From: Novosphingobium sp.
GTDB lineage: Bacteria; Pseudomonadota; Alphaproteobacteria; Sphingomonadales; Sphingomonadaceae
NCBI RefSeq assembly: GCF_024642085.1
Contig: NZ_JAHEBV010000012.1
Location: 19,229 to 83,228 of the forward strand
DNA: 64,000 nucleotides
Direction of reading: 5' to 3'
Positions 27,016-36,085 of the stretch are shown here, in pieces. The position numbers were made by a program, and so were the translations under genes. The notes beneath the pieces were generated by a model. That model searched no databases. It was given only the letters and a program-made list of their open reading frames with translations, and had not been told where the DNA came from. Each line of letters starts with the position of its first letter. Position 1 is the first letter of the stretch.

Positions 27016-28817
27016 AACAAGCCGTCGCTGCGCTGATCGGACTTGCTCTTGCTGCTCCTGTGGCTGCCAATGCCCAGCCAGGCCCGGCAGACTTCCGTGC
27101 CCGCCCGCCTGAACGGGAGGTGGTCTATTTCGTCCTGCCCGACCGGTTTGAAAACGGCGATCCCCGCAACGACAGGGGCGGGATCAAGGGAGACCGGCTG
27201 AAGACCGGGTTCGATCCTTCAGCCAAGGGCTTTTACCACGGCGGCGATCTTAGGGGTCTGGTCCGGCGGCTTGATTACATCCAGGGCCTGGGCGCGACAA
27301 CGGTGTGGTTCGCGCCGATTTTCAAGAACAAGGCGGTGCAGGGCCCCAAGGGTGACGAAAGCGCCGGCTATCACGGTTACTGGATCACCGATTTCACTGC
27401 GGTCGACCCGCATTTTGGCACCAATGCCGAGTTCAAGGCCTTTGTCGATGCCGCCCACGCCCGGGGCATGAAGGTTTACATGGACATCGTGGTCAACCAC
27501 ACCGCCGATGTAATCCAGTACCGCGAAGGAGGTGATTATACGTATCGCAGCAAGGCCGACTATCCCTTCTCGCGCCGGGGCGGGGCGGGCGGGGCTGCGA
27601 TCAATCCGGGCTTTGCCGGGGATGACAAGCCGGGCGCCGACAACTGGGCCAAGCTGACCGATCCCTCGTTTGCCTACACGCCCTACGTACCCAAGGGTGA
27701 AGAGAAGGCCAAGACGCCCGGCTGGCTCAACGATCCGGCTTTCTACCACAACCGCGGCAATTCAAACTGGAAAGGCGAAAGCGCGCTGTACGGGGATTTC
27801 GTGGGGCTGGACGATTTGGCCACCGAACATCCGCGCGTCGTTGCCGGGATGATCGACATTTACGGTGGCTGGATCGATCGCTACGGCGTCGACGGCTTCC
27901 GGATAGACACCGCCAAACACGTCAATCCTGCATTCTGGCGCGCGTTCGTGCCTGCGATGCTGGCCCGCGCCAAAGCCCGCGGCATTCCCAACTTCCACAT
28001 TTTCGGCGAAGTGGCGACGGGCGATTTCGATCCTGCGCTGCAGGCAGGGTGGACCCGCAATGCCGGTCTGCCGACCAACCTGGACTTCGCGTTCATGCGC
28101 GCTGCGGTTGATGCCGCCAGCGGCAGGACTGGAACTGAAACGCTTGCCCGGCTGCATGACGATGATGTGCTGTACGAAGGAGGCAAGGACACCGCGCTGC
28201 GCCTGCCCACGTTCCTGGGCAACCACGATGCCGGGCGCTTTGCCTATTTCCTGAAGCAGGCCAATCCCGCGATCGGCGCCGAGGAACTGCTGGCGCGCGA
28301 CAAGCTGGGCCATGCGCTGATGCTGACGCTGCGCGGGGTGCCGGTGATCTATTATGGCGATGAACAGGGCTTTGCCGGACATGGCGGCGATCAGCTGGCG
28401 CGGCAGGACATGTTCGCCAGCAAGGTCGCCGTCTACAACGATGAAGCGCTGGTCGGCACCGCGGCCACCACCGCCAGTGCCAGTTTCAATCCCGCGCACC
28501 CGTTGTACCGTTTCATCGCCGAGCTGGCGCGATTGCGGAGCGCTACGCCGGCGTTGACCGGGGGATCAAGCGAGGTTCGCGCCATGTCCGAAAAGCCGGG
28601 TATGTTCGCCATATCGCGGTTCGATCCGAAGACCGGGCGCGAGGTGCTGCTGGCATTCAACACATCGACCGCGCCGCTTACGAATAGGATTGCAGTCGAT
28701 CCGGCCAGCCTTGCGTTCACCGCGCTTGCGGGTCAGTGTCCGGTGTCTGCGGATGCTCCTGGCAGTGTGACCGTAAGCCTTCCTCCCCTTGGTTTTGCCA
28801 TCTGCGCGGCAAAATGA
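27012..28817 (+). CDS. Exported GH13 alpha-amylase/neopullulanase-like enzyme
   Basis: A 601-residue glycoside hydrolase with signal peptide (residues 1-21, ends ANAQ). GH13 conserved regions: DIVVNHTAD (I), GFRIDTAKH (II, nucleophile Asp), HIFGEVATG (III, acid/base Glu) and FLGNHDAGR (IV, transition-state Asp), preceded by YFVLPDRFENGDP. The catalytic triad is complete. It should cut alpha-1,4 linkages of starch or malto-oligosaccharides in the periplasm or at the surface, giving shorter sugars for the MFS importer. Overlaps the halogenase-like gene by four bases. Confidence 0.93.
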   Translation: MKQAVAALIGLALAAPVAANAQPGPADFRARPPEREVVYFVLPDRFENGDPRNDRGGIKGDRLKTGFDPSAKGFYHGGDLRGLVRRLDYIQGLGATTVWFAPIFKNKAVQGPKGDESAGYHGYWITDFTAVDPHFGTNAEFKAFVDAAHARGMKVYMDIVVNHTADVIQYREGGDYTYRSKADYPFSRRGGAGGAAINPGFAGDDKPGADNWAKLTDPSFAYTPYVPKGEEKAKTPGWLNDPAFYHNRGNSNWKGESALYGDFVGLDDLATEHPRVVAGMIDIYGGWIDRYGVDGFRIDTAKHVNPAFWRAFVPAMLARAKARGIPNFHIFGEVATGDFDPALQAGWTRNAGLPTNLDFAFMRAAVDAASGRTGTETLARLHDDDVLYEGGKDTALRLPTFLGNHDAGRFAYFLKQANPAIGAEELLARDKLGHALMLTLRGVPVIYYGDEQGFAGHGGDQLARQDMFASKVAVYNDEALVGTAATTASASFNPAHPLYRFIAELARLRSATPALTGGSSEVRAMSEKPGMFAISRFDPKTGREVLLAFNTSTAPLTNRIAVDPASLAFTALAGQCPVSADAPGSVTVSLPPLGFAICAAK

Positions 28818-28833
28818 CGAGCGCGCGTTGTCC

Positions 28834-30474
28834 ATGATGAACCGACTTTCTCCGATTACCGCTGCGCCTGCTTCGCACGCTGCCAGCCCTTGGTGGCGGG
28901 GCGCGGTGATCTACCAGGTCTATCCGCGCAGCTACCTCGATACCAATGGTGACGGGATCGGCGATCTTCCCGGGGTGACTGCGCGGCTGGATCACATCGC
29001 TTCTTTGGGGGTGGACGCGATCTGGCTGTCGCCGTTCTTCACCAGCCCGATGAGGGACTTTGGTTACGACGTCGCCGATTACTGCGATGTCGATCCGATC
29101 TTCGGCAATCTCGCTGATTTTGATGCTTTGGTGGCGCGCGCGCATGCGCTGGGCCTCAAGGTCATGATCGACCAGGTCTATGCCCACACTTCGGACCTCC
29201 ACCCCTGGTTTGCCGAAAGCCGGCAGAGCCGCACCAATCCCAGGGCAGACTGGTATGTATGGGCCGATGCCAAGGCCGATGGATCGCCGCCTTCGAACTG
29301 GCAATCGGTGTTCGGCGGCCCGGCCTGGACCTGGGACGCGCGGCGCAGGCAATATTACCTCCACAACTTCCTGAGCAGCCAGCCGCAGCTCAACGGTCAC
29401 GATCCTGATGTGCAGGACGCGCTGCTGGATGTGGCGCGGTTCTGGCTGGATCGCGGTGTGGACGGCTTCCGGCTGGATGCGCTCAACTTTGCGATGCACG
29501 ATCCTGCGCTGACCGATAATCCGCCCGCACCCGACAACGATACGCCGCGCACGCGGCCGTTCGATTTTCAGCTGCGCCGGTACAACCAGTCGCACAGTGA
29601 CATACCCGCCTTCATCGAGCGGATCCGCACGCTGACCGACCGTTACGATGCGGTCTTCACCATGGCCGAAGTTGGCGGGGAAGAAGCGCTGAGCGAGATG
29701 CAGCTCTATACCCGGGGCGATGCCCGTCTCAACAGCGCCTATGGCTTTGACTTCCTTTACGCTGAGGCGCTCACTCCGCAGCTTGTGGCCGAGGCACAGG
29801 CTAACTGGCCCGACCGGGCGGGTACAGGCTGGCCCAGCTGGGCCTTTGAGAACCACGATGCACCGCGGGCATTGTCGCGCTGGTGTGCGCCGCAGGACCG
29901 CGCTGCCTTTGCCCGGCTGAAGCTGCTGCTGCTGATGTGCCTTCGCGGCAATGTCATCCTGTATCAGGGCGAGGAGCTGGGCCTGACCCAGGTATCAATT
30001 CCCTTTGAACAGCTGCAGGATCCCGAAGCGATCGCCAACTGGCCGCTGACCTTGTCGCGCGACGGCGCGCGCACGCCGATGCCGTGGACCGCGCAGGACG
30101 AACACGGCGGTTTCAGCAGCGGCCAGCCATGGTTGCCGCTGGGCGATGAAAACCTGGCCGAGGCTGCTGACCGGCAGGAAGGTGATCCTCATTCGCTGCT
30201 AAACCTTACGCGCGACATGCTGGCGCTGCGCAAAGCCAATCCGGCGCTTCGCGAAGGCAGCTTCGATGCAGTCTCGATTGACGAGAGCCTGCTTGCCGTG
30301 CGCCGCCGCGGCGATGGCCAGTCGGTGCTGTGCGTATTCAACCTGTCGCCTGTGCCGTGCGCCTGGCCCGGCGGGATCAGCGGCCAAGGCCGCGTCCTGG
30401 CTGCGGTGAACGGCGCCGCGCCTGAAACCACCCTGCCGGCCTATGGTGCCGTGCTTGTCGAGGAGACCGAGTGA
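28834..30474 (+). CDS. Cytoplasmic GH13 alpha-glucosidase
   Basis: A 546-residue GH13 enzyme without signal peptide. WWRGAVIYQVYPRSYLDTNGDGIGDLPG is the start of oligo-1,6-glucosidase/alpha-glucosidase proteins; catalytic regions are GFRLDALNFA (nucleophile Asp), MAEVGGEEAL (acid/base Glu) and FENHDAPRAL (Asp). It would release glucose from maltose and oligosaccharides after import. The start at 28834 (or the next Met) is 17 bases after the amylase stop; an upstream Met at 28789 would overlap the amylase by 29 bases. No glucokinase gene is seen in the cluster, so glucose phosphorylation must be encoded elsewhere. Confidence 0.93.
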   Translation: MMNRLSPITAAPASHAASPWWRGAVIYQVYPRSYLDTNGDGIGDLPGVTARLDHIASLGVDAIWLSPFFTSPMRDFGYDVADYCDVDPIFGNLADFDALVARAHALGLKVMIDQVYAHTSDLHPWFAESRQSRTNPRADWYVWADAKADGSPPSNWQSVFGGPAWTWDARRRQYYLHNFLSSQPQLNGHDPDVQDALLDVARFWLDRGVDGFRLDALNFAMHDPALTDNPPAPDNDTPRTRPFDFQLRRYNQSHSDIPAFIERIRTLTDRYDAVFTMAEVGGEEALSEMQLYTRGDARLNSAYGFDFLYAEALTPQLVAEAQANWPDRAGTGWPSWAFENHDAPRALSRWCAPQDRAAFARLKLLLLMCLRGNVILYQGEELGLTQVSIPFEQLQDPEAIANWPLTLSRDGARTPMPWTAQDEHGGFSSGQPWLPLGDENLAEAADRQEGDPHSLLNLTRDMLALRKANPALREGSFDAVSIDESLLAVRRRGDGQSVLCVFNLSPVPCAWPGGISGQGRVLAAVNGAAPETTLPAYGAVLVEETE

Positions 30475-32510
30475 TGCGTACCGGCCGGATGATTCTTGCG
30501 CTGCTTGCCTTGTCGGCATCGCTGCCCGCGCTGGCACAAGCCGCGGCGCCCGTCACCGCGACTTCGCCCGACGGCGCGATCGCGGTGGAAGTCAAAATCG
30601 TCGAGGATGGACGCGTAGCCTATTCCATCTCCCGCAAAGGTCAGCCGGTTGTAACAACGTCGCGGCTCGGCTTTCTGTTTACCGATGTGGCCAAGCTTGA
30701 TCGCAGTCTGGCGATTACCGGACAGGATGTGCGCACTTCCGATGATACCTGGCAGCAGCCCTGGGGCGAATGGCGCCAGATCCGTAACAACTACCGCGAG
30801 CTGAAAGTCCACCTGGCCGAAACGGTGCGCCTTAAGCGCCAGTTCGACGTGACTTTCCGCATCTACGATGACGGGGTGGGCTTCCGCTATGAAGTGCCCG
30901 ATCAGACTGCCATGCACGGCGCCAACATCGCCGAAGAATTGACCGAGTTCAATTTTGCCAGCGATGGCACCGCATGGTGGAAACCCGCCTTTTTGTGGAA
31001 CCGCGAGGAATACCTTTACAACAAGACCCCGCTTTCGGCCGTCGCCACGGTCGACACGCCGCTGACGGTCAAGTTGGCCGATGGCACGCACGTTGCCGTG
31101 CACGAGGCTGCACTGGTCGATTTTTCGGGCATGGCGCTGGCCCGCAGCCAGGGCACATCGTTCCGCGCGGCGCTGACCCCGGGCTCGGGCAAGGCCAAGG
31201 TCATCAAGATCGGTTCCTGGTCCACCCCGTGGCGTACCCTGATCATCGCCGACAATGCCGCCGGGCTTTACACCAGCCATCTGATGCTGAACCTCAACGA
31301 ACCCAACAAGCTGGGCGATGTCAGCTGGTTCAAGCCGGGCAAGTTCAACGGCGTGTGGTGGAACATGATCAAGGGCGAATGGACCTGGGCGCGCGGACCC
31401 AAGCACGGGGCGACCACCGCCAACGTCAAACGCTATATTGATTTCGCCGCCGCAAACGGCATTCCCAACACGCTGGTCGAAGGCTGGAACGTGGGCTGGG
31501 ACGGCGATTGGTTTGGCGATGGCAATGCCATGGATTTCGCCCGGCCGACCGAAGATTTCGACGCTGCCGAACTGGCCAGTTATGCCAGGTCCAAGGGTGT
31601 CAGGCTGATCGGCCACCATGAAACCGGCGGATCGGCCAGCCATTACGAAGCGCAGTTCGACAAGGCATTCAAGTTTGCCGCCGACCATGGCGAAATGGTG
31701 GTCAAGACGGGCTATGTGACCGATGCCGCGCAAATCGAACGGGTCGATCCCGATGGCTCCGCGTACCGCGAATGGCACGAGGGCCAATGGATGAGCAACC
31801 ACTTCATCCGGGTTGCCGAGGCCGCTGCAAAGTACAAGGTCGCCTTTGACAGCCACGAACCGATCAAGGGCACCGGTCTGCAGCGGACCTATCCCAATTG
31901 GGTTGCGCGCGAAGGGTCGCGCGGGATGGAATACAATTCGTGGAGCGGCAAGAACCCGCCCGAACACGAAGCCAACCTGGTGTTCACCCGGATGCTGGAA
32001 GGGCCGATGGACTTCACCCCCGGCGTGCTCAGCCTGACCGGGGAAAAAGGCAGCGCAATCCTGTCGACCGAGGCCAAGCAGCTGGCGCTGTATGTCGTGC
32101 TTTATTCGCCCGTAGTAATGGCCGCCGACACGCCTGAAAACTATGCCCAGCATATGGACACCTTCAAGTTCATCCGCGACGTGCCGACCGATTGGGAGGA
32201 CACCCGGGTACTGAACGGCGAGGTGGGCGATTATGTCACCATGGCGCGCAAGGTGCGCGGCGGGAAAGACTGGTACGTTGGCGGCATCGGCGATGAAGAA
32301 GCGCGCAGCGTGTCGTTCGACCTCACGTTCCTGTCGCCCGGCGTCAAGTACGATGCAGAAATCTATCGCGACGGCGACGATGCCGATTACCGGACCGAAA
32401 AACGCCACAGCGTGGCCATCGAAAAGCGTGTGCTGACCAGCGCTGACAAGTTGACTTTGCGCATGGCACCGGGCGGAGGCTTTGCGATCCGGCTGAAAGC
32501 GCGGAAATGA
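30474..32510 (+). CDS. Exported GH97 alpha-glucosidase (SusB-like)
   Basis: A 678-residue family 97 glycoside hydrolase with a signal peptide ending ALAQ. The N-terminal beta-super-sandwich is followed by a (beta/alpha)8 barrel. LIGHHETGG, FDSHEPIKGTG and AREGSRGMEYNSWS carry the glutamates that match the inverting, calcium-dependent SusB branch of GH97, not the retaining branch with a catalytic Asp. It should release glucose from the non-reducing end of malto-oligosaccharides in the periplasm. Start either ATG at 30474 (TGATG overlap) or GTG three bases earlier; GAGGAG lies eight bases before the ATG. Confidence 0.93.
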   Translation: MRTGRMILALLALSASLPALAQAAAPVTATSPDGAIAVEVKIVEDGRVAYSISRKGQPVVTTSRLGFLFTDVAKLDRSLAITGQDVRTSDDTWQQPWGEWRQIRNNYRELKVHLAETVRLKRQFDVTFRIYDDGVGFRYEVPDQTAMHGANIAEELTEFNFASDGTAWWKPAFLWNREEYLYNKTPLSAVATVDTPLTVKLADGTHVAVHEAALVDFSGMALARSQGTSFRAALTPGSGKAKVIKIGSWSTPWRTLIIADNAAGLYTSHLMLNLNEPNKLGDVSWFKPGKFNGVWWNMIKGEWTWARGPKHGATTANVKRYIDFAAANGIPNTLVEGWNVGWDGDWFGDGNAMDFARPTEDFDAAELASYARSKGVRLIGHHETGGSASHYEAQFDKAFKFAADHGEMVVKTGYVTDAAQIERVDPDGSAYREWHEGQWMSNHFIRVAEAAAKYKVAFDSHEPIKGTGLQRTYPNWVAREGSRGMEYNSWSGKNPPEHEANLVFTRMLEGPMDFTPGVLSLTGEKGSAILSTEAKQLALYVVLYSPVVMAADTPENYAQHMDTFKFIRDVPTDWEDTRVLNGEVGDYVTMARKVRGGKDWYVGGIGDEEARSVSFDLTFLSPGVKYDAEIYRDGDDADYRTEKRHSVAIEKRVLTSADKLTLRMAPGGGFAIRLKARK

Positions 32511-32517
32511 CGCGGCG

Positions 32518-34023
32518 ATGAGCGAGGCGCCTCAGCGCTTCGTCATTCTGGGCGGCGGCACGGCCGGCTGGATGGCGGCTTGCCTGATCGCGCACCGGCT
32601 GGGCCAGCGCGCCGCGGTTACTCTGGTGGAAAGCCCGGACATCGGGATCATCGGGGTGGGTGAGGGTTCTACTCCGCAATTGAAAGCGTTCTTCGACGAA
32701 CTGGGCATTGCCGAGGCAGAGTGGATGCCGCGCTGCAATGCCACCTACAAGAACGGAATCCGGTTTGAGGGCTGGTCCGACGCGCCAGGGTTTGAACGCT
32801 ATTTCCATCCATTCCCGACTGCAATTGACGATCACACCGCCGGGGCGTTCTTGTTTCACACCCGCGCACGGCGCACGGGGCGCGATGCCTTTGCCCATCC
32901 CGATCGGTTTTTGCTGCTCAGCCGCCTGGCGAATGAGCGCCGCGGACCGATCGCCGGCGAAAACTTCCCGTTCGACATCGGCTATGGCTATCACTTCGAT
33001 GCCCATCTGGTGGGCGAGTTTCTGCGCGATCATGCCGTATCAAAGCTTGGGGTGATCCACCTGCCGCGCCGGGTTGCCGATTGCCGTGTGGACGAAACCG
33101 GCCAGATCGCAGCGCTGGTGGCTGACGGCGGGGAAGAAATCGCGGGTGATTTTTTTGTCGATGCGTCGGGGTTCCGTGCCGAGCTGATCCAGCAGGCCTT
33201 GGGCGAACCGTTTGAAAGCTTTGCCGGCAATCTGTTCAACGATGCCGCCGTTGCCATGCCCAGTCCGCCCGGCGCCGGTCCGACTCCTTGCGAAACCGGT
33301 GCAAGCGCGCTCAGCAATGGCTGGGCGTGGAAAATCCCGCTGACCGGGCGCACCGGCAACGGCTATGTCTATTCATCACGCTACAGCGATGCCGATGCGG
33401 CGGAGACGGAACTGCGCCGCCACCTGGGGCTGCTTGACGCCGATGTGGCGGCGCGGCACCTGGCCATGAAAGTCGGGCAGGTGCGCCGGTCGTGGGTCGG
33501 CAATTGCCTGGCAGTCGGGTTGGCCCAGGGCTTTATCGAACCGCTGGAGGCGACAGCGCTGCACGTCGTGCATTCGACCGTATCGGGATTTGTCGATGCT
33601 TATGAGGCGGGCGGATTTACCGGTACCCACGCCGATGCGTTCAACAGTGCGATTTACGCCCGCTACGAAGGGATCCGCGACTATATCGTCTGCCATTACC
33701 GGATGAACCGGCGGCAGGGCGAATATTGGCGTGCCAATGCGCAGAACCAGGACCTGTCGGATAATCTCAAAACGGTGATCACCGCCTGGTTTCGCGGCGA
33801 CGATCTGGCCGAGGTGGTGCAGGACCTGGACATTGCACGCTATTATGCGCCGCTGTCATGGCACTGCCTGCTGGGCGGATATGGCCAGTATCCCGATCCC
33901 GCGCGACTTGTCGCAGCGGAAACGGATTTGCCGCTGGCCGATTTGGGCGCGGTCGATCGCTTCATTACCGGTTGTGCGCTGAACTTTGCCCCGCACGATG
34001 ATCTGCTGGCGCGGCTGGTTTAG
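32518..34023 (+). CDS. Flavin-dependent tryptophan-halogenase-like protein 2
   Basis: A 501-residue paralogue of the protein at 25498. FAD-binding GGGTAGWMAA (residues 12-21), Lys78 in YKNGIRFEGW at the catalytic Lys position, W-x-W-x-I-P (W269, W271) and EPLEATALHVV with Glu344 at the catalytic Glu. The residues that hold chloride in PrnA (Ser-Thr-Gly after the Glu) are Ala-Thr-Ala here, a larger change than in protein 1. It starts seven bases after the GH97 gene and ends the operon; its stop overlaps the convergent Lrp gene. The substrate is unknown; halide use is doubtful, and a flavin-dependent oxygenase reaction is possible. Confidence 0.9.
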   Translation: MSEAPQRFVILGGGTAGWMAACLIAHRLGQRAAVTLVESPDIGIIGVGEGSTPQLKAFFDELGIAEAEWMPRCNATYKNGIRFEGWSDAPGFERYFHPFPTAIDDHTAGAFLFHTRARRTGRDAFAHPDRFLLLSRLANERRGPIAGENFPFDIGYGYHFDAHLVGEFLRDHAVSKLGVIHLPRRVADCRVDETGQIAALVADGGEEIAGDFFVDASGFRAELIQQALGEPFESFAGNLFNDAAVAMPSPPGAGPTPCETGASALSNGWAWKIPLTGRTGNGYVYSSRYSDADAAETELRRHLGLLDADVAARHLAMKVGQVRRSWVGNCLAVGLAQGFIEPLEATALHVVHSTVSGFVDAYEAGGFTGTHADAFNSAIYARYEGIRDYIVCHYRMNRRQGEYWRANAQNQDLSDNLKTVITAWFRGDDLAEVVQDLDIARYYAPLSWHCLLGGYGQYPDPARLVAAETDLPLADLGAVDRFITGCALNFAPHDDLLARLV

Positions 34024-34496
34024 ACGGGCCGGGGCAAGGCGGTACTGGCCTTCATCCGTTCCATCGAAAAACTGGAACTGACATCGGCCAGATCGGGCAC
34101 TGCTGCGATCAGCTTGCGATAGATGCGGTCATAATGCGCAATGTCGCGCACTGACAGCTTGAGCAGATAGTCGACATCGCCGGCCATGCGGTGGCACTCG
34201 GCAATCTCGTCGATGCTGGCGATGGCGCGGGAAAACGCATCGAGCCAGCCGGGATCGTGTCTGTTGGTGCGGATCGCGACGAACACGGTGGTGCCCAGCC
34301 CGACCTTTTCGGGATCAAGCAGTGCCACCCGCCGGGCGATAACGCCGCTTTCCTCAAGCCGCTTGATCCGCCGCCAGCAGGCATTGTGGGACAGCCCGAT
34401 CCGTTCACCAATCGCATGCACCGGGAGCGAGGCGTCATTCTGCAACTCGCGCAGGATAGCCCAATCAAGTGAATCGATTTGGTTTTGATCGATCAT
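34020..34496 (-). CDS. Lrp/AsnC family transcriptional regulator
   Basis: A 158-residue regulator: N-terminal winged helix (LDWAILRELQNDASLPVHAIGERIGLSHNACWRRIKRLEESGVI) and C-terminal RAM effector-binding domain (VFVAIRTNRHD, CHRMAGDVDYLLKLSV). Lrp proteins sense amino acids and often control the adjacent gene; here the nearest divergent gene is DUF6356 at 34601. Its stop overlaps that of halogenase-like 2 tail to tail, so a link to the sugar operon is only positional. Confidence 0.93.
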   Translation of the reverse strand: MIDQNQIDSLDWAILRELQNDASLPVHAIGERIGLSHNACWRRIKRLEESGVIARRVALLDPEKVGLGTTVFVAIRTNRHDPGWLDAFSRAIASIDEIAECHRMAGDVDYLLKLSVRDIAHYDRIYRKLIAAVPDLADVSSSFSMERMKASTALPRPV

Positions 34497-34600
34497 GGTG
34501 GGATAGAATTACCGCGTTTTCCCAAAATTGCCACAAAATCGGCGAAGATATTTCGTCTATCCGTGTTTAGAGTGGGTGAAGCGTTGATCCGGGGACGATT

Positions 34601-34846
34601 ATGCACATCACAAAGCTGTTTACCGACCATCCCGAAAGCGTTGGCGAAAGCTATGGCGAGCATCTGGCCATGGCATCGGGTTTTGGCTTGCGGATGATTC
34701 TGGGCGGTCTGGCCTGCATGGTCCACGGCCTGCTGCCGTTCCTGTTCGTCAAGACGGGCAGCAAGCAGATTACCACGCTGCACGGGGTGATGGTCACCAA
34801 CCGCCAGCGCCAGCCAATGCCGGCAATCCTGGATTTCGTAATCTAG
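34601..34846 (+). CDS. DUF6356 family small membrane protein
   Basis: An 81-residue protein beginning MHITKLFTDHPESVGESYGEHL and carrying one hydrophobic helix (about residues 30-50, FGLRMILGGLACMVHGLLPFLF), the pattern of DUF6356, a small alphaproteobacterial family of unknown function. GGGGA lies five bases upstream of the ATG. It ends four bases into the convergent exporter gene. I assign family from the distinctive N-terminus only. Confidence 0.8.
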   Translation: MHITKLFTDHPESVGESYGEHLAMASGFGLRMILGGLACMVHGLLPFLFVKTGSKQITTLHGVMVTNRQRQPMPAILDFVI

Positions 34847-35952
34847 AGCAGCGCCGCCGCAAAGCCGAGTGACACCGCAAAGCTGGCCAGCGTGGCCGCG
34901 GCAACGGGTACGATCGCGCGCCAGCCCATCTGCAATAGCAGGTCCATCCTGCTGCGCATCGCGGTTGCCGTCACAGCAAGCAGCAACAGCGTCTTTGATG
35001 CCACCAGGGCGACGTGCACCAACGGGGCGGGGACGGCCACCAGACTGTTAAAGGCCACCGTCAGCAGGAACGCGACAATGAACCAGGGCAGTGCCAGCCG
35101 CTTCCACACGGGCTGCCCGGCTCCCTTTTCAGCAGGGCCAATCGCCAGGCTGACCAGCGCTACGACCGGGGCGAGCAGGGCCACGCGCGCCAATTTCACG
35201 ATGGTCGCATAACTGCCCGCCGCATCCGAAAAGGCATAGCCGCCGCCTATCGCCTGAGCGACATCGTGGATCGACGCGCCGATCAGGAACCCAGCCTGGC
35301 GGTCATGCAAGGCGAACTCTGCAGCGAGCACTGGATAGACCGACATTGCCAGCGCACTGGCCAGCGATACCCCGACCAGCGTCAGCGCGAATTGGGCCTG
35401 GCTGAGCCGGTCCTTGCCGATCACCCCATACAGGGCCAGCGCCGCACTGGCGCCGCATACCGCGGTTGCTCCGCCGGCCAGGATCCCGGCGTAACGCGAT
35501 TGCCCGGCCAGCCTTGCCCCGCCCATGCCAGCGGCAAAGGTCACCGCCATCACCACTGCCAGCGCAGCGAATGGCGCCACGCCCAGCGCCGCAATCTGCG
35601 CGACCGTCACCTGGAAACCCAGCACGACGATGCCGATACGCAGGCAGGTCCGCGAGGCGAAGTCGAGGCCCAGGTGGGTGCGCGCATCGTGCGAAATGAA
35701 GTTCAGTGACAGGCCAACCAGCAGGCCCAGCAGGATGATCGGAAAACCATAGTGATCAGACAGCCAGGCGGCGGCTCCTGCGGCTACTGAACAGACTGCA
35801 AGGCCGGGCCACAAGGCCGCCACTGCGCTTGCCCGCGCGGCAGCCGGAGCGGCCTCTTGTGCCAGCTGCAGTTCACCGAACAGATCCCCGCCATAAGGCA
35901 GGCTGTCCCAGTCAACGCGTCTGTCTGTGGTCTTGGGCAATCGATCGGCCAC
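34843..35952 (-). CDS. YeiH-type putative sulfate exporter family membrane protein
   Basis: A polytopic inner-membrane protein, 369 residues from the preferred start, with about ten helices. PIILLGLLVGLSLNFISHD, RIGIVVLGFQVT, AGGATAVCGASAALALYGVI and IGASIHDVAQAIGGGYAFSD are the conserved blocks of the UPF0324/YeiH (PF03601) family. The transport role is annotated by family convention and not firmly proven. The frame reaches a TTG at 35994, but GTG at 35952 with GGGGG five bases before it is the better start. Confidence 0.88.
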   Translation of the reverse strand: MADRLPKTTDRRVDWDSLPYGGDLFGELQLAQEAAPAAARASAVAALWPGLAVCSVAAGAAAWLSDHYGFPIILLGLLVGLSLNFISHDARTHLGLDFASRTCLRIGIVVLGFQVTVAQIAALGVAPFAALAVVMAVTFAAGMGGARLAGQSRYAGILAGGATAVCGASAALALYGVIGKDRLSQAQFALTLVGVSLASALAMSVYPVLAAEFALHDRQAGFLIGASIHDVAQAIGGGYAFSDAAGSYATIVKLARVALLAPVVALVSLAIGPAEKGAGQPVWKRLALPWFIVAFLLTVAFNSLVAVPAPLVHVALVASKTLLLLAVTATAMRSRMDLLLQMGWRAIVPVAAATLASFAVSLGFAAALL

Positions 35953-36037
35953 GTGTCCCCCGCTCGCCCGCTCCTTGCCCCAAGTCGGAGCCAAAGCAAA
36001 GCAAAGTCAGGGTCTGCCCGATCCACACTGCGCGAAT

Positions 36038-36060
36038 GGCGGGCCAATCAATGGTCCGCC
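36038..36060. repeat. 8-bp stem-loop between PQQ dehydrogenase and exporter genes
   Basis: GGCGGGCC / GGTCCGCC (one G-T pair) around a 7-base AATCAAT loop, 26 bases downstream of the PQQ dehydrogenase stop on the minus strand. No T run follows, so it is a candidate for transcript end processing rather than a clear intrinsic terminator. Confidence 0.35.
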
Positions 36061-36085
36061 CTGCTGGTCTTGGCCAGATGCGCGC

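Noticed and set aside
30441..32408. 655-codon minus-strand open frame
   Set aside because: Antisense of the GH97 gene, whose catalytic motifs are all present on the plus strand; the antisense product is compositionally odd without signal or domain.
25498..34023. Biosynthetic gene cluster for a halogenated natural product
   Set aside because: Apart from the two halogenase-like proteins there is no NRPS, PKS, flavin reductase or tailoring enzyme; the neighbours are sugar uptake and hydrolysis genes.
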